Shown here piece by piece: positions 12,701 through 27,700 of a stretch of 64,000 nt of DNA. Positions within the stretch are counted from its first letter, which is position 1. The number at the start of each line of letters is the position of its first letter. The notes beneath the pieces were generated by a model. That model saw only the letters and a program-made list of their open reading frames with translations, ran no database searches and was not told the DNA's origin. The DNA lies in NCBI GenBank assembly GCA_029964075.1, contig CM057147.1, forward strand, positions 26,495,513-26,559,512, given 5' to 3'. The position numbers and the translations under genes are program-made. Source of the stretch: Patiria pectinifera. Its lineage: Eukaryota; Echinodermata; Asteroidea; Valvatida; Asterinidae.

Positions 12701-15700
12701 CTTTCCGTCCTCAGGAGTTGGTTTTTTTGTTCAAAATGGTCCTCTGTACATGTAGTAGGTCTGTGTGCTTAGTCTTTGGGAGAGTGTTATACTACAGGGA
12801 CAAAGGAAAACACAAAGCATTGTCCTCGGGAGTACAGTAAAACAAGAGTGTATACACATGTGGTGCGTCCCCTCCACTGGGCTCTCAAAAGTGTTAAAAA
12901 AGCACACTCCCTTGTTCAGCTGCAAAGCACAAAAACACATTTGTTATTAAAGCAAAAATGACCGATTGGCTCGGTTGATTTTTGCTTCAACAAAAAAGGC
13001 TGCTGCTCTTCTGCATATCAAAAATGTGGGCAGACTTACCTTGTATGGTGTGACGTATTTGCCTTCAGGCGTGACATCACTGGCCCTGTTTAAGAGGTTG
13101 ACTCTCGGAATACGATAATTGTCAAAAGACACAAAGCTGTAAGCAGAAACAAACACGTTCAAAGGATAGCAACCTAGTAATAGTTATTGCCAACATTAGG
13201 CCAAAACTAAAAACTTCATGCACATTACTATGTAAAAACCTATTGAAAGGCACATTACGACACATCCTAAAAATCTAAATGAAACCTGATGTCTTTGAAA
13301 ATAGTGTCAGAAAAGTTTCTCATCGACCCTCTAACTAAAAGGAATTCCCGCTTCGAATCGAGTTCCCGTCACTGGAGATTTTTTGCACGCCAAACAAGGC
13401 AAAGCCCAGTGTGAAAACACACCATGGTCACCTCACACACAAAACGGGCGCTGGGATCCAATGGGGCAGTAATTCTCCGTTTTAATCTTAAATGTACAAA
13501 GGATCATTTGCTTTGTCTGGATTGTTTTTGTTTGAAGCAAGATAATTACTTATAATCTTAAGTAGGGGGCCATAAAAACTAACCCGCTAAACTAAGCCCA
13601 GTGGCTACTCTACATTTTGAGAAAATATATTTTGGTTTTGTAACTGGATTTCACTGCTAATGCACATTAAAAGAAGAGTTTGCCAGCGGGCACACTTTTT
13701 TCAAAACCAAATTCAGTGATTGTTTTCTTGTGAACAATACCATTTCGGGTGGAATAACTTCACAGGATATATAGGCCCAGCCCTACCTTCACTTGACTTT
13801 TCCATGTTTGTTTCCTTGGAATATCAACTTTCCATGACTCCTCGTCAGACCAAATTTCTGGAATTGATCGGCGATGTGTTTTTTTTTCAAGCATGGATTG
13901 TACAGACAAGGTGGGTACTATTTCGCTTTTTTGAGTCCTCATATATCTTGGCGTCCTCCATCATTTGCCTTGGCCCCCTGCCCCCCATCATTTGGAGTCG
14001 AGTTGCCACGAAAATTTGAGGCCGTGTGGCAGAAGAGGGCGCTGTTGTAGCTACTGCGAAAAATTTTGGAGAAAAGAAATATTGACGCGCATGATCAAAA
14101 TCGAGGCGCGCACTGACCAGAGATCGACTTTTTTGGGAGCTTAAAATAACAAATATTCCATGATTTCTCCACAAAATTCCATGACAGCTTTCAATTCCAC
14201 GATTTTCCATGACTGTACAAGCCCTGACAAAATGCACGAAAATCCTTACATTCACATGCAGCATTAAGGGTATCATCATGTCTATAACCAATGATTTACC
14301 AGTGACGATTAACCCTGGTCCTCACCCATTATCCAGTCCGTTCTGGCCCATCTTCTTGCCCATGTCGCCCACCACCAGTCCGGGGTAGCTCCGGAGTGTT
14401 TTGGGATCCCTCAGGGGTACGACGAAGGGGTGCAGTCCGTGACACAGCCCGTCGGGGGTGTAGAGCTGGGCGTACATCAAGGCATGGGTGGCGGTTTTAC
14501 CCATCAGTCCCACCCAGCATTTGGTGGCTTCAACGTCGGGCGTATTGATGACAAATTCCTGGTCAAGAAACAACGGGTAGAGGTACGGTAGAAACTAAAT
14601 TTTGGAACAAAAGGGACTGGCCTTGATTAAAACAGCAGTTTTAAGTGTGTTTCGAAATCCAGAGCATTTCAGAGCCCTTTGTAGATTATTGGGCCACATT
14701 TTTATCATTGTGGCCATTCCGTAATCTTAACCTAATCCTCCAGGGTATTTTTGCTAGAAATCCTGCTATTATAGCAGCAACATGCAAAACTTGTGTAAGT
14801 GACAACCTGTCCAGTGTAGCAAGATCCATCAGGCCAAAAGTCTCAAGGCCAAAATGCATCAGCGTATGTATATGCGGTCACCGAATGCAGCAGGATACAA
14901 TTGTGTTCAATGAAACTAGCTCTCATTGTTTCAGAGCTGGCCATCCATGCACTGGTGCTGGTAGCTGAATGCATCAAAGTGCACCAGGCTTTTACACCTG
15001 ATGCACTTTGCTGGCACGGTTCTAGGGTTACTAATAAATGAATAATTTTTGCTGGACACAAAGAACCACCCTATAGTCCTCCTGATTGACTGAGTCACTG
15101 ACAATAGAGAATGTAATAATCTAATGATTGCATGTCCAACTTGGAAAATTTTCTACACCTTTATGGAACATCAACAAAATTTGCAACCAAACAATTGCAT
15201 CCTCTTCCGAGTGATCCCCGTTTGCTATTTCCCGGGATTGCAGCATTGCTAATGTTGCTAGCATCGTGACTTATAAGGGCGTGATCCCTCTCTGTATGGC
15301 ATGTATACAGGTTATGGCTTCTGATTGGTCTCCTTCAACAAAGATATTGACAAATTAGGGAACCGCCAATAAAGGGCTGGATAGCTCAGTTGGTAGAGCA
15401 CCGGAACGGCAATCCGGAGGTCACAGGTTCAAGCCAGGCTCCAGTCCATTTCTGTGTTCAACTTCAAAATAAATCAACAAAAAACAGAGTTGCTTTAGTA
15501 GTCTTTTGAGTGATGAGATGGACTCAGGGAATCGAAACTCTGTCTTTACGTTTGCTATATGTTTCCGTTCGTTATTTTTGCCAAATACAAAAATAGAAGA
15601 AGCACTTGTGCTCGGCCTGGAAGACTGAATAACACGTCACTAACCTGAGATTTGGGATCATATGTCGCGGTGGTTCTCACTGCTTTGGTGTTGCTGCCGT

Positions 15701-18700
15701 GTGAGAGCTCCGTCATTGAGAAGCAACCACAGATCTGTTGGTCAAAAAAGGGAAACAGTCAGAAAAAAAAATCAGAAAAATATGTTGGTGCAGGGCAAAA
15801 TCCTCGATTGAAATTCTATCCTTCCAATGCACATTCCATCCGATAAACAGTCAGAAGCTTAACACTTGAATTACATTGTCCAATGAAATCATTGATCCAT
15901 AAAACCATGCAGAGAAGAGCTGGATGATTTTGGACGGTCTGAGAAGTAATTGGCAGGGCATTTTGGGGGCAGTGCTGGGACTAATCAGTTACGACGCAAG
16001 GATTTCTTGGTCTTGGCTTCATACTGATGTAGGCTTCAGCTTCAGGAGATTGGTTAATCAGTTAATCCATATTGGTCAGCCAGCTAACGCCAGAGGACGT
16101 GTAAATATGATCTGGCAATGTAGGGTATATTCGCAGGGGCAGGACGGGTTACATCATCAAGCTGTGGTGGAAATGTCCAAACGTCAGTGGTTCCCATTGT
16201 TTTTGTACACATCGTGTGTTTAAACTTGAACTTGGCCGCTGCACTTGGCGTTGTAGCAAATATTGCTCCATGGCACGGCCTCAGAGTGTTGCAACTATGA
16301 AGTTACAGTGAGAAATGACTCTCAAAGTCAGTATTTGTGGTGTTTGACTTGATTCTAAAATTTGACCGACATGTTTTGTCTTTTTGAAAAATTGTGTTTT
16401 TCAGCCAAAAATATTCCTGTTGTCAAGTGGTTAATGCTCTGCTTCAAGAAAATGAAATCTGTGCCATGACGCCAAATTTGAGATTATTTTCACCTGATTT
16501 TGACATAAAATGCATAACTGTAAACGTGATTCTGAGCAACAGATGAGAAATTGAGGGCAAGAGATAAAACTGAAGCAGGAGGTATTCCCCTACTGAACTT
16601 GATTTGGGCCATTTCATAAGTCTGACCAAAATAAGCTGCTTGTCAAAAGCATCCAGCTGTGCCAATGCAACAAGATAACCAACTGTACCTTGGTCAAGGG
16701 AATTGCGCAATGTCTTTTACAGAATCACTGATAATGCACTGTAATAATTGGTGTCTGTTGTTGATTTTGATCTGCGTCACGATTATACCATTAAAAGCAA
16801 GATCCTAGATCGTTCATGCTATAGAGAGACCACCAGTGTTGAAATGGACCTAATATGAAGTTGGCAATTTATTCAAACTTATAAGAACTTAAAGATCTAT
16901 ATCACAGAAAATAACTCCTTTGAAAACAGAGTTAAGGGGTCTAATTCTTTTTAAAATGCACGTCTGACTTTACAGGAAAGAAATGTAATAGAATAACTTG
17001 GGAGATCATCCTTACTTACAGCTGAGAAGCTGAATTGCGAAGGATGCGGCTACGACGTGGTCGAGCCAAGGGCATGTAAAGGCGCCTTAGGCAGCTGCCA
17101 TATGACCCATGTCTATCTGACCACAGCCCACAGGCAGAGATCGAAAGTGTTTTTGCAGAGGGAGGAAAACCAGAGTGCCGGGAGGAAAACCGGAGTGCCG
17201 GGAGAAAAACCCTTGTGGTACAGGAGAGAATCAATGAACAACTCTACTCACATACGGTCCACGGCCCCCATGCCAGGAATCGAACCCCGGCCACATTGGT
17301 GAGAGGCGAGCACTTTACGCACTACCCACCCATGCCACCCATTAAATATGTAACATTAAAACACAACTTTGCAAATTGAAACGTTTGGTATTAAAGTCGA
17401 ACATTAGTCGAAGTATTTTAGAGTAAACTTTGAAATATTTATGATCCAGTCTCAATTATTTTTCAACAAATTTGCATGTCGGACTAATAGTATGGTTTTA
17501 TGCTTACAAAAAAGGGTAGCATACTGACACTATTTTACAATTTTAGACCAATTAAAGACCAATTTGGAAGGGGGAATAAAATCACATTTATGATCAAAAT
17601 GATGCAATTTTTGGGCATTTTACAGCATTTTACACTTACTTCAAATGTAGCAGATTGGTCCCTAAATTTGAGGTGGCGCTCTGTTCCTGAAGTCATGATT
17701 GATCCTCCAAACATCTGCAAGAAGATATGCCACAGGAATCACAAATCACAAGTTATTTCTAGCATGTCCAGGGTTAAATGCACTTTTGGGACTAGTTCAA
17801 TGATAAAATCACGTACTAGCACACTTAGGGCAGTACAAATTCATTGATGTATCGATAACTTCAATACGATATTCACCCAATTACATCATTATGAAATTGA
17901 ATCAAACTCAGTCATGTCAGTAAGGCCCACTATTGTATCTTATATAACCGACATACAGATCCTTGTCATTTGATTGGTGGAACTCACATCACGTGACATT
18001 TGTTATTGCTCCCATTCGCGCCAGGGCTCAAAAAGTCCCAATCGCCCATGGGGAATGGGAAATACTATTCAACAGTTAGGATCATTCTTGTTCCATGATG
18101 CGGTATTGGTTTGCAAATGCATGCTCGTGTGCTCGTTCAGCATTGCGCGTAGCGCGTATTGTTCCTGACAAGCATCGTCAAGCTGCTGGCACTTAGACCA
18201 GCAGAATTCCAAGCATACCGCAGGTGTGCGCAATAGCTAGACTGGTTCTCTGTCCCCATTGTCCTTCAGACTTCAAATATGGGGACAGATACGTAGCTAG
18301 CAGTGAATCCAGAATGCATTAGGAGTTATATGCATGACGTGCATAAGTCTGAATCTCGCCTCCTGATATGCATTCAAAATCACAACGGGAATGTTCGCGC
18401 GCAACCAGCCTATTGCAAAAAGTGTAATAGGGGCATGAATGTACAATTTTGGATGTGATGAGCCTCGGTTTTGCTGAATTCAAAAGTGTCTCTGGCAAAT
18501 ATCAATAACGAGAGGGGCATTTATTGTTCAGTATTTAAAACCTATGCAGTTGAAATACTTGAAAGTTGTCTTCGAGGAGACACTTTTTAGCGTACTTTTT
18601 GTGGTTAGACAAGAGTGAGTTTTTTTGATAATCATGTGTTCAATCACCGTCCATTCACAGAGCTAAACAGTGATTTGAAAATAAACAATCATGATGCGCG

Positions 18701-21700
18701 CACGCAAAGGTGATCCAATCAATGGCTTTAAATGGGAGCTACAATCCCGGCCAAAATTGTTGGGACACTTCCTGAGCCTGCCACGGTCACTCACTCCCCG
18801 CTCCCCCGGTCAATGTTGTCCTCTCCAGCTGATGGAGCACACACCGCGCAATGAGAGATGGGGGCCGGGGGGTTGGGGGCCCAGCGGGATTTGGCCAGGA
18901 TTGTAGCTGCTGGTCCCCATATATTTATATATTTAGGGGGGGGGGGGCGGAAAACAGTCTACGCAATAGCTTGATATGAGGTGTACTAGGAATGTTCCAA
19001 AAACTAGACTTGATTCATCTTGCTGATAACACCCTCTTGTTTTATAGGGGCTGGGATTGGCTTCATAAGGGAAACAAAATCACAAATCCAGTCTTGAACG
19101 AAGACTACGCCTCACCTGGTAATTGAGGATGTACTTGGCACTGAGGGACCAGTTGTACATGCCTAGCCCATTGATCAGCCACTGCATGTTGTTGATCTGT
19201 TCTATCAGTTTATCCCACGGCATCAGGTTGAGCCCCATCAGGTGTTGGAGGCGGGCCTGGGTGGCCTGGCGCTCCTCAGCCATGGTGCTGTCGGCCGACT
19301 GGTGCTGGAAGACGGGCTCATTCTCCATCATGCTCCATAACTTATGCTAATGAGAAAAACAACAGACGCTATATATGATATAATTATTTGTTCCTCCTCA
19401 GCAATATTTGAGTGGTCGGGCACAACCCGACCACTCTCTATTATTGTTACGATTAATATTTTTTTTTTTTTTCATACGGCACGTTTCCGCGGGTTTTCTC
19501 TTAAACGGTATATGGTATGAACTTGTAACTTACAACATATATCGGCCCTCATCCATAGTGGTGCATATTACTCTGACGTCATGATGACGTCATCGGGTGT
19601 CAAATTACAAGCAAATTTCGTTGAAAAAATGATGATATTCTTTCACCTATAACTCTTGAACAAAACAATCAATTGTTTTCCAACCTTGTAATCAGATAGA
19701 CCATTAATAGATAAACATTTTTTGGCGCGTACGTTAACTCGCTTGACCTTTACTTCCGGGTCTACCGGAAGGTCAAAGTTAGGTCAATTCAAATCGAAGA
19801 CTTTAGCCTGAAATCAAAACAAAGCAACAATTCTTCCAAACGGTTTACGGTATGATCATAAAACCTTGTGTGAACTTGTACCATGTAACGAAGATGTTGT
19901 AAATTTTGTATCGTCATCATGACGTCATCAGGTATCAAATTACAAGCGATTTAAGGGGAACTTTTGACAAAATAGTTTGCGTTATATATTTCAAACTAAA
20001 TAGAGTATCGTGTTTGTTTTTTTCGTGAGGTTGTAGACTATGCCGTGAGAAACATTTCTTGTTCCTGGACACAAGACCGCATGACCTTCACTTCCGGTGT
20101 TACCGGAAGTGCAATAAAAACCGAACACAACTCAAAAGCGGAAGCATTTTACTACACACATTAAATTAGGAAAGTGTTTAGTGAGGAATGTCAGGCAAAT
20201 AAAACAGTGTGATGACGTCATCTTAGCGGCACATAAAATAGTGTGTGCTTTCTTTAATTTGAAAACCATCCGTTCAAATTTTACCAAATCGCCCCTTGAT
20301 ATTCTTTGATTAACCACATATAACTTGGCAAGGTTTCAAATTCATGACGTCATCAGACCGGAAGTTACTTCTATGAGAATTTGAAAACAATAATATTTCA
20401 AATGTAATTTCTATCAATTGATCCATGTCGATCTTAGCCCCCAAAAAGATATCCATAACAATGTTCACCTTTGCTTCCAAATACTGTGTCGTCATCAAAT
20501 CAGAGGGTGGGTGTTATGAATACATACGTTATTTTACTTTACAATGAACATCACTTTCCGTTTTGAAAAATGACGTCATCGACCAAGAAATAACTTGCAT
20601 GTGTACATAGAATAATTTTGAATGCTTACTGAAATTGATCACACCGTTAAAGATGCATTTTTTTACTTGAAGATAAAAATAATTGATTTTACTGGAAATA
20701 ATTTTATTTCGAAATCCTTTGTTCTTACATCATGTACATAAAAATATTCATAACTTAAAGGAAACATGCAGTGGAAATTCAGCTCATCTTGTTTTCATGC
20801 ACATTATTATGTGTTGCAACAATACATGCAAGATCTTAATACTTGTTTTCATTGGAAGTGACAAGAAAGTGGTAGTTTTTCAATTATTAGTAAATCCTTT
20901 CATCAATATATAAGAGGGCGCTATTTTGCTTTTGTCACACAAGGTACTCCTTGCCAAAGGTGTCATGAACAGTACAAAAATTTGTCCTTCAAAATTACCC
21001 ACAAAATTTTTTTTGAAGAAATATTTGCCACTACGATTGTCCAAATAAGCTGTTTTACCGGTACATGATAAACAATAAAAAGTGGAATTTACTCCAAGAA
21101 AATAAAGAAAAGTTTGACATATATTTGTATACACAAAGCTATGGAGACACTATGGTTCTGCCTTGAATGACATCACGCTTTGGCTCATGAATATGGAAAT
21201 TTTCATTAGCATCAAAGCCTAAATGTTGAAATTTCTCTCTTTTACTCTCTCTCTATCTCTTTTAGACTTTAGCCTAAAATCAAAACAAAGCAAAACTTCT
21301 TCCATACGGTTTACGGTATGATCATAAAACCTAGTGTAAACTTGTACCACGTTACGAAGATACTATATATTTTGTTACGTCATCATTACGTCACCCTTGT
21401 GCTATTTTTTAGAACACGCGTAAAAACATGTTTTTAGAACTTGCAAAATTGTAATTTTTACCCTATTTTCAGGATTTTTGTCCCTCAAAAAGTCAACTTG
21501 CCAGGATTCTCAGAATATTTTCCTTCTGGATTTAATCAGAGCCAACATTGGTCTTTCAATATCTGGTGAGAGAAGTTTTTGGGAATCGTCCCTCGCTAGT
21601 TTTGCTCTCATACCTTAAATGCAGACGATGAATCTTTTGTGCCATTCTTTCGTTAGCTCGGAGCAGAATTTTATTAGCCCATGCACAGACAAAGAAAAAC

Positions 21701-24700
21701 ATTAAAAATGAATTCATTTATAGATGTTAAGCATATGTTGCATAAAACTCAAAACTCCATACTGAAGTCTACCGATACGGTTTCTATTTTTGAGCTGCCA
21801 TATTTTTTTATGTGCAGCTCCAGACATGCGCTTCAAAAACTAGTACATATGTACCTGTAGGCCTATGTCTGCCGAGTCAGCAACAAAGTTCATATGGTCT
21901 CAGAGTAAACAGCGATCAAACTTTTTTTTATTGCTTTTTATAACTTGGTTGGTTGTCAAGAGTACAAAGCAGGAAGACAATTCCTTTAAGGCATTTTCAG
22001 CAAAGATGTGTTAAAGTTTCAGTCTGTTGTCCTGTGTGGAGAATATATATATATATATATATATATTATTTAGTTGTATTCAATAGAGAGAGCCAACGAA
22101 CTGAACCTTTTGTGATATGTGCTCAACAACTCATTCCTCAGACTTCAATTTTTGTTGTTGTTGAGTGATCGGGCCGATCTCGATCACCCTTTGTTTCTGT
22201 AAGATATATTTTTTGTTCATGGTGTAATTGGGTGATCAAGCACAACCCGATCACCGTTTAGTAAACTAAATCACAGCGCTTACATTATTATTACCCCTGA
22301 TCATTGGGCCTGTCATTTACTCCTGGGTGGAGAGAAGCAATGAGTGACAAAGTGCCTTGCCCAAGGGCACACGCACCATAACCCCAGGCTGGACTCGAAC
22401 CCAAAACCTGCCGAATTACCCGCAGACCACGAATTCAATACTCCAGACCACGAGGACGGCCACGGCACTCAACAGATATCAAACTAACCACCGGTTATGT
22501 GTTATTTTGCAGCATGTTTTTATTACTACAATGTAGTACTATTTGCCCTAAATAAATGTTCTTTTGTTCAGCCTTCGGCCGACATTGCATCTTTTGGACA
22601 AAAAAAACAGAGAAAACAGCCCCCAACATGGCATGCCATTCACATATTGAACTATGAATAAATTCAGACATGACGGCTTTTGCTCGCACGATACCACGAT
22701 CAGTGGTGTATGGCCCCGCAAAGGAGTTGTCAATCCCCCTCCCCCCGTGTGCTTATCGCGGACAGACCATCTACAAGACAAGCTTCAATAGTGTTCTCAA
22801 ACTTAAACTTGTGTCTTAACTGAGCTGTCTAGGAACAATAAAAAAAAAAATTAACAGGTAAACACTTGCTCAACTCCTAACATTCCGTTAACGACGTAAA
22901 TGGAAAGTTTACAATTTGTTTTCCTGAAAATCAAATCGTAGCGAGGATTGTACAACAATTGGTGATATCAACGACATTTGTTGATCAGACAAAGTATTAC
23001 AAATTTTCATTCTAGTTCATTTTTGTTTTGTTTTTGGGAATCGTCCCTCAATAGTTTTCCTCTCATACCTTAAATGCAGACAATGAATCTTTCGTGCCAT
23101 TCTTTCATTAGCTCGGAGCAGAATTTTATTAGCCCATGCAAAGACAAAGAAAAACATTAGAAATACATTAATTTTTAGATGTTAAGCATATGTTACATAA
23201 AACTCCAAACTCCACACTGAAGTCTACCGATACGGTTTCTATTTTTGAGCTGCCATATTTTTTATGTGCAGCTCCAGACATGCGCTTCAAAAACTAGACC
23301 ATGTCTTCCGTGTTTTATGTAGGCCTATGTCTGCCGAGTCAGCAACAAAGTTCATATAGTCTAAGAGTAAACAGCGATCAAACTCTTTTTTATTGCTTTT
23401 TATAACTTGGTTGGCTGTCAAGAGTACAAAGCAGGAAGACAATTCCTTTAAGGCATTTTCAGCAAAGATGTGTTAAAGTTTCAGTCTGTCGTCCTGTGTG
23501 GAGAATATATATTATTTAGTTGTATTCAATAGAAAAAGCCAACGAACTGAACCTTTTGTGATATGTGCTCAACAACTCATTCCTCAGACTTCAATTTTTG
23601 TTGTTGTTGAGTGATCAGGCCGATCTCGATCACCCTTTGTTTCTGTAAGAAATATTTTTTGTTCATGGTGTAATTGGGTGATCAAGCACAACCCGATCAC
23701 CGTTTAGTAAACTAAGTCACAGCGCTAACATTATTATTACCCCGATTATTGGGCCTGTTAGGCGCAAGGAAGCTAATTCAAACACAATAACCATCCATGC
23801 TCTGACAGGTAGCCATTTACTTCTGGGTGGAGAGAAGCAATGAGTGACAAAGTGCCTTGCCCAAGGGCACACGCACCATAACCCCAGGCGGGACTCGAAC
23901 CCACAACCTGCCGAATTACCCGCAGACCACGAATTCAATACTCCAGACCACGAGGACGGCCACAGCATTCAACAGATATCAAACTAACTACCGGTTATGT
24001 GTTATTTTGCAGCGTGTTTTTATTACTACAATGTAGTACTATTTGCCCTAAATAAATGTTCTTTTGTTCAGCCTTCGGCCGACATTGCATCTTTTGGATA
24101 AAAAAAAACAGAGAAAACATCCCCCAAAACGGCATGCCATTCACATATTGAACTATGAATAAATTCAGACATGACGGCTTTTGCTCGCACGATACCACGA
24201 TCAGTGGTGTATGGCCCCGCAAAGGAGTTGTCAATCCCCCTCCCCCCGTGTGCTTATAGCGGACAGACCATCTACAAGACAAGCTTCAATAGTGTTCTCA
24301 AACTTAAACTTGTGTCTTAACTGAGCTGTCTAGGAACAATAAAAAAAAAATAACAGGTAAACGCTTGCTCAACTCCTAACATTCCGTTAACGACGTAAAT
24401 GGAAAGTTTACAATTTGTTTTCCTGAAAATCAAATCGTAGCGAGGATTGTACAACAATTGGTGATATCAACGACATTTGTTGATCAGACAAAGTATTACA
24501 AATTTTCATTCTAGTTGAGCGACCACTCTTTGAGTGGTCGGGCACAACCCGACCACTGTCTGGAATTGTTCTCATAAATCTTCTTTCTTTCCATCTTTTT
24601 ATTCCGGACAATACTTCTCCGCAGGTTTTCTCCTAGATGGTTTATGATATGAACTTGTAACTTTCAATATACATCGACCCTCATCCCAAGTGGTGCATAT

Positions 24701-27700
24701 TACTCTGACGTATCCATGACGTTATCAGGTGTCAAATTACAAGTGATTTTAGAGGAAAACGAGGCCAATTACTTTCACCTTTAACTCTTAAACAAAATAA
24801 TCAATTATGTTCCAACTTTGTAATCAGATAGACCAAGAGTTGCTAATCATTTTTTGTCGTGTACGTGAACTCGCTTGACCTTTACTTCCGGGCCTACCGG
24901 AAGATCAAAGTTAGGTGAATTCAAAATGAAGACGTTAGCCTGACATCAAAACAAAGCAACATTTCTTCCAAACGGTTAACGGTATGATCACAAAACCTTG
25001 TGTGAACTTGTACCACGTCACAAAGATGTTATAAATTCTGTTACGTCATCATGATGTCATAAGATATCAAATTACAAGCGATTTAAGGCAAAATTTTGAC
25101 AAAATAGTTTGCGTTATATCTTTTGAACTAAATAGAGTATCCTGTTCATTTTTTCGTGAGGTTGTAGACTATGCCGTGAGTTCCCAGACACAAAACCGCT
25201 TGACCTTTACTTCCGGTGTTACCGGAAGTGCAATAAAAACTGAATATAACTCAAAAGAGGAAGCATTTTACTACAGACATATATTATGAAAGTGTTTAGT
25301 GAGGAATGCCAGACACAAAAACAGTGTGATGACGTCATCATCCGAGAGGGCGCCCCCTAGCGGCACATAAAATATTGTTTCTTTTCCTTACTTTTAAAAC
25401 AATAGGTTCAAATTTTACGAAATCGACCCTTGATATTTCCTAAAATCCAAAGGGATTTTCCATTCTAGTAAGAAAATACTCACCTCTGTTTACCTACATT
25501 TGCATATCAGCGCGCATGCGCACAAACATTCGCTGAAAAGAATAGCGCCCAAGCCACACCCTCATTGTCCACTGCATGCCCCACACCCACAAAGGACCCT
25601 GTAACATAATAGCTCGTCCTAGTTTTTTTTTTTTTTTTTTTAAAGGGAGGGATGGTAAACAGAGGTGAGTATTTTCTTACTAGAATGGAAAATCCCTTTG
25701 GATTTTAGGAATTCCATTACAGAAAATACCTCACCTCTGTTTACCTACATTTGCAGAGTAGCACCGAAAGTCTCAAGGGGGGGAAGGGACATGCAGTGGT
25801 TCTTGAAAGTCTAAACTAGGCCTACATGCAATTCTAAATGGCATGAAAAGGTTGCTTAGACATACCCGGGTGCTGCCTATCTATTCTAAAGGAGCTTTGC
25901 GGGCTTTGCGGGCTGCTGATTGTGCAGTTTCCTGGAAGACTTTCTGCTAATGCAACCCTCTGCTTGCACCACAGCTATAAGCAAGGTGTCACAGTGTAAG
26001 GGTTCTTCCAGCAGTCCGCTTTTCTGATACCTGAAAAAGAGAGTCCTGTTCCCTGTATCTGAAAAGGAAGCTCCAAGCAGTTGAGTTCAGGAAGTTGTCA
26101 CGCTGGGTGTTTCCTGAGCTTGAGATTTTGATCCTCGATTTCGGGAGGGCACTCTTTGGTGGCACCGACAATTGAGTGATCATGGTCACAGAGGCTTGAA
26201 GATGATGCTAGATGACTGTACGAGCATTTGCTTGATGATGAAGCCTCTTGAAGGCTCGGTGCGAGCATTGTAGTTCTGCAGAGCTCGCATGGGGCACCAC
26301 CATATCCTTTGCTACTAATGGAGAGGATGTCAACTTGGCCGGAAATATCAGGTCTGAAAATAAGTTGAATTATTCCGTGCGTTGAACTTCACCCATGGAA
26401 TAAAGTAAATGCAGTCACGTGCCAATGGCTATGACCTAGTAACTTAGTGAAATTCCCTTCTTAAGGTAAGCTACTGCAGCAACCAGTAAGAATATGGGTT
26501 TTGCAACCTGACAAAAGGAGAGTTGCAATGTACCTGTTGGTTCCGCAAGGGGCCAAGGTGAGTGACCCAATGACGATACTTGGATCCAAAGGTGGTAGGC
26601 CTATCTACCGGTACTTTACAGTAGGCGGTCAACTGATAAACCTGCCGTGTATCAGAGTGATTTTGAGGAAACTGTAGATGTATCATTGGAACCCTGATAG
26701 AGGACTACAATTATGGCTCATCAGTAACCCTGGACAGTAGATATCTGAAACTGGATTGAAAGACTGTCAGCGAAATCCCAAATGAAGGTGTAGATGCAGA
26801 TCGGGGATTGGCAGCTACTATCATACCCCATGGGGAATCAACTTGCTTCTGACTGTAAAGACTGTAGCTTTCAGATAATGAAAGCATCCAGGTACAAGAT
26901 GGAGAGTACATGTAGCTGTGTCTGCTTGTAGAATTACTGTTGTGAGACCAAGGTGGTCTAGGATTAAAGGGATTATGGCTGCTGTAGCCAAAAAGGAGCT
27001 ACATGTATGAATTCCTGCCGCGTTGAAGCTGAAGGATTCTGCTAGATCAGAGGACTATAGGATGAGTATAAACTTGGTGAAAGGCTGGAATTGGAAGCTG
27101 GTGGCCTGGAAGGGATGCAAATACCTGTAGATAGGTGCAAGTACTGGTAGCAAACTGAGAATGTTGAGGACCTTTGTCTGAATACTGACGGGAGAAGAAT
27201 CATTCTGTTGAAGTGAATTCAACACCTTCTTTCTGTCCAGGTGAAACGTTAAAGCAACAGCCAACTGGGTGTCTCTAAAGTGGACAGGCAAGAAGAAAGA
27301 GCGAGTTCCCCGGAAGAAGCATGTAGTAAACTACATCTGAACTGTGGAATTGTCCATCCGGACCAAGACAAGCTTGATTATGACTTTGGGTGAGCAAATG
27401 CAAGGTCTTGAGCACTGTCAATAGCTCTAGTGAAGGAATGCAACTGGCTGTCTATAGTTGGCCAAGTGCTAGGTAATGAAAGACCATACAGATGGAATCT
27501 CAAACCCTGTCCGAGGTACCCAATGCGATGGTAGAATATGTAGTTACCCGGTACATAGTCCTTAAAGGTGCAGTAGGTCATAGCTAAGATGGGTAACTGG
27601 AATCCCTTTGGAGGAGACCCTTAGCATTGATGGGAAGACAAAGGAAAGGCTGTGCAGAGCTTCCGTGTGTCATGCACCAGGGAACTAGGTCCATTATCAA

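Noticed and set aside
15373-15447. Functional tRNA-Ala(GGC)
   Set aside because: C at position 33, unpaired T stem and an extra base; better as a tRNA-derived repeat.
24408-24611. Minus-strand frame as a gene
   Set aside because: It spans the junction of repeats C2 and B and has no recognisable domain.
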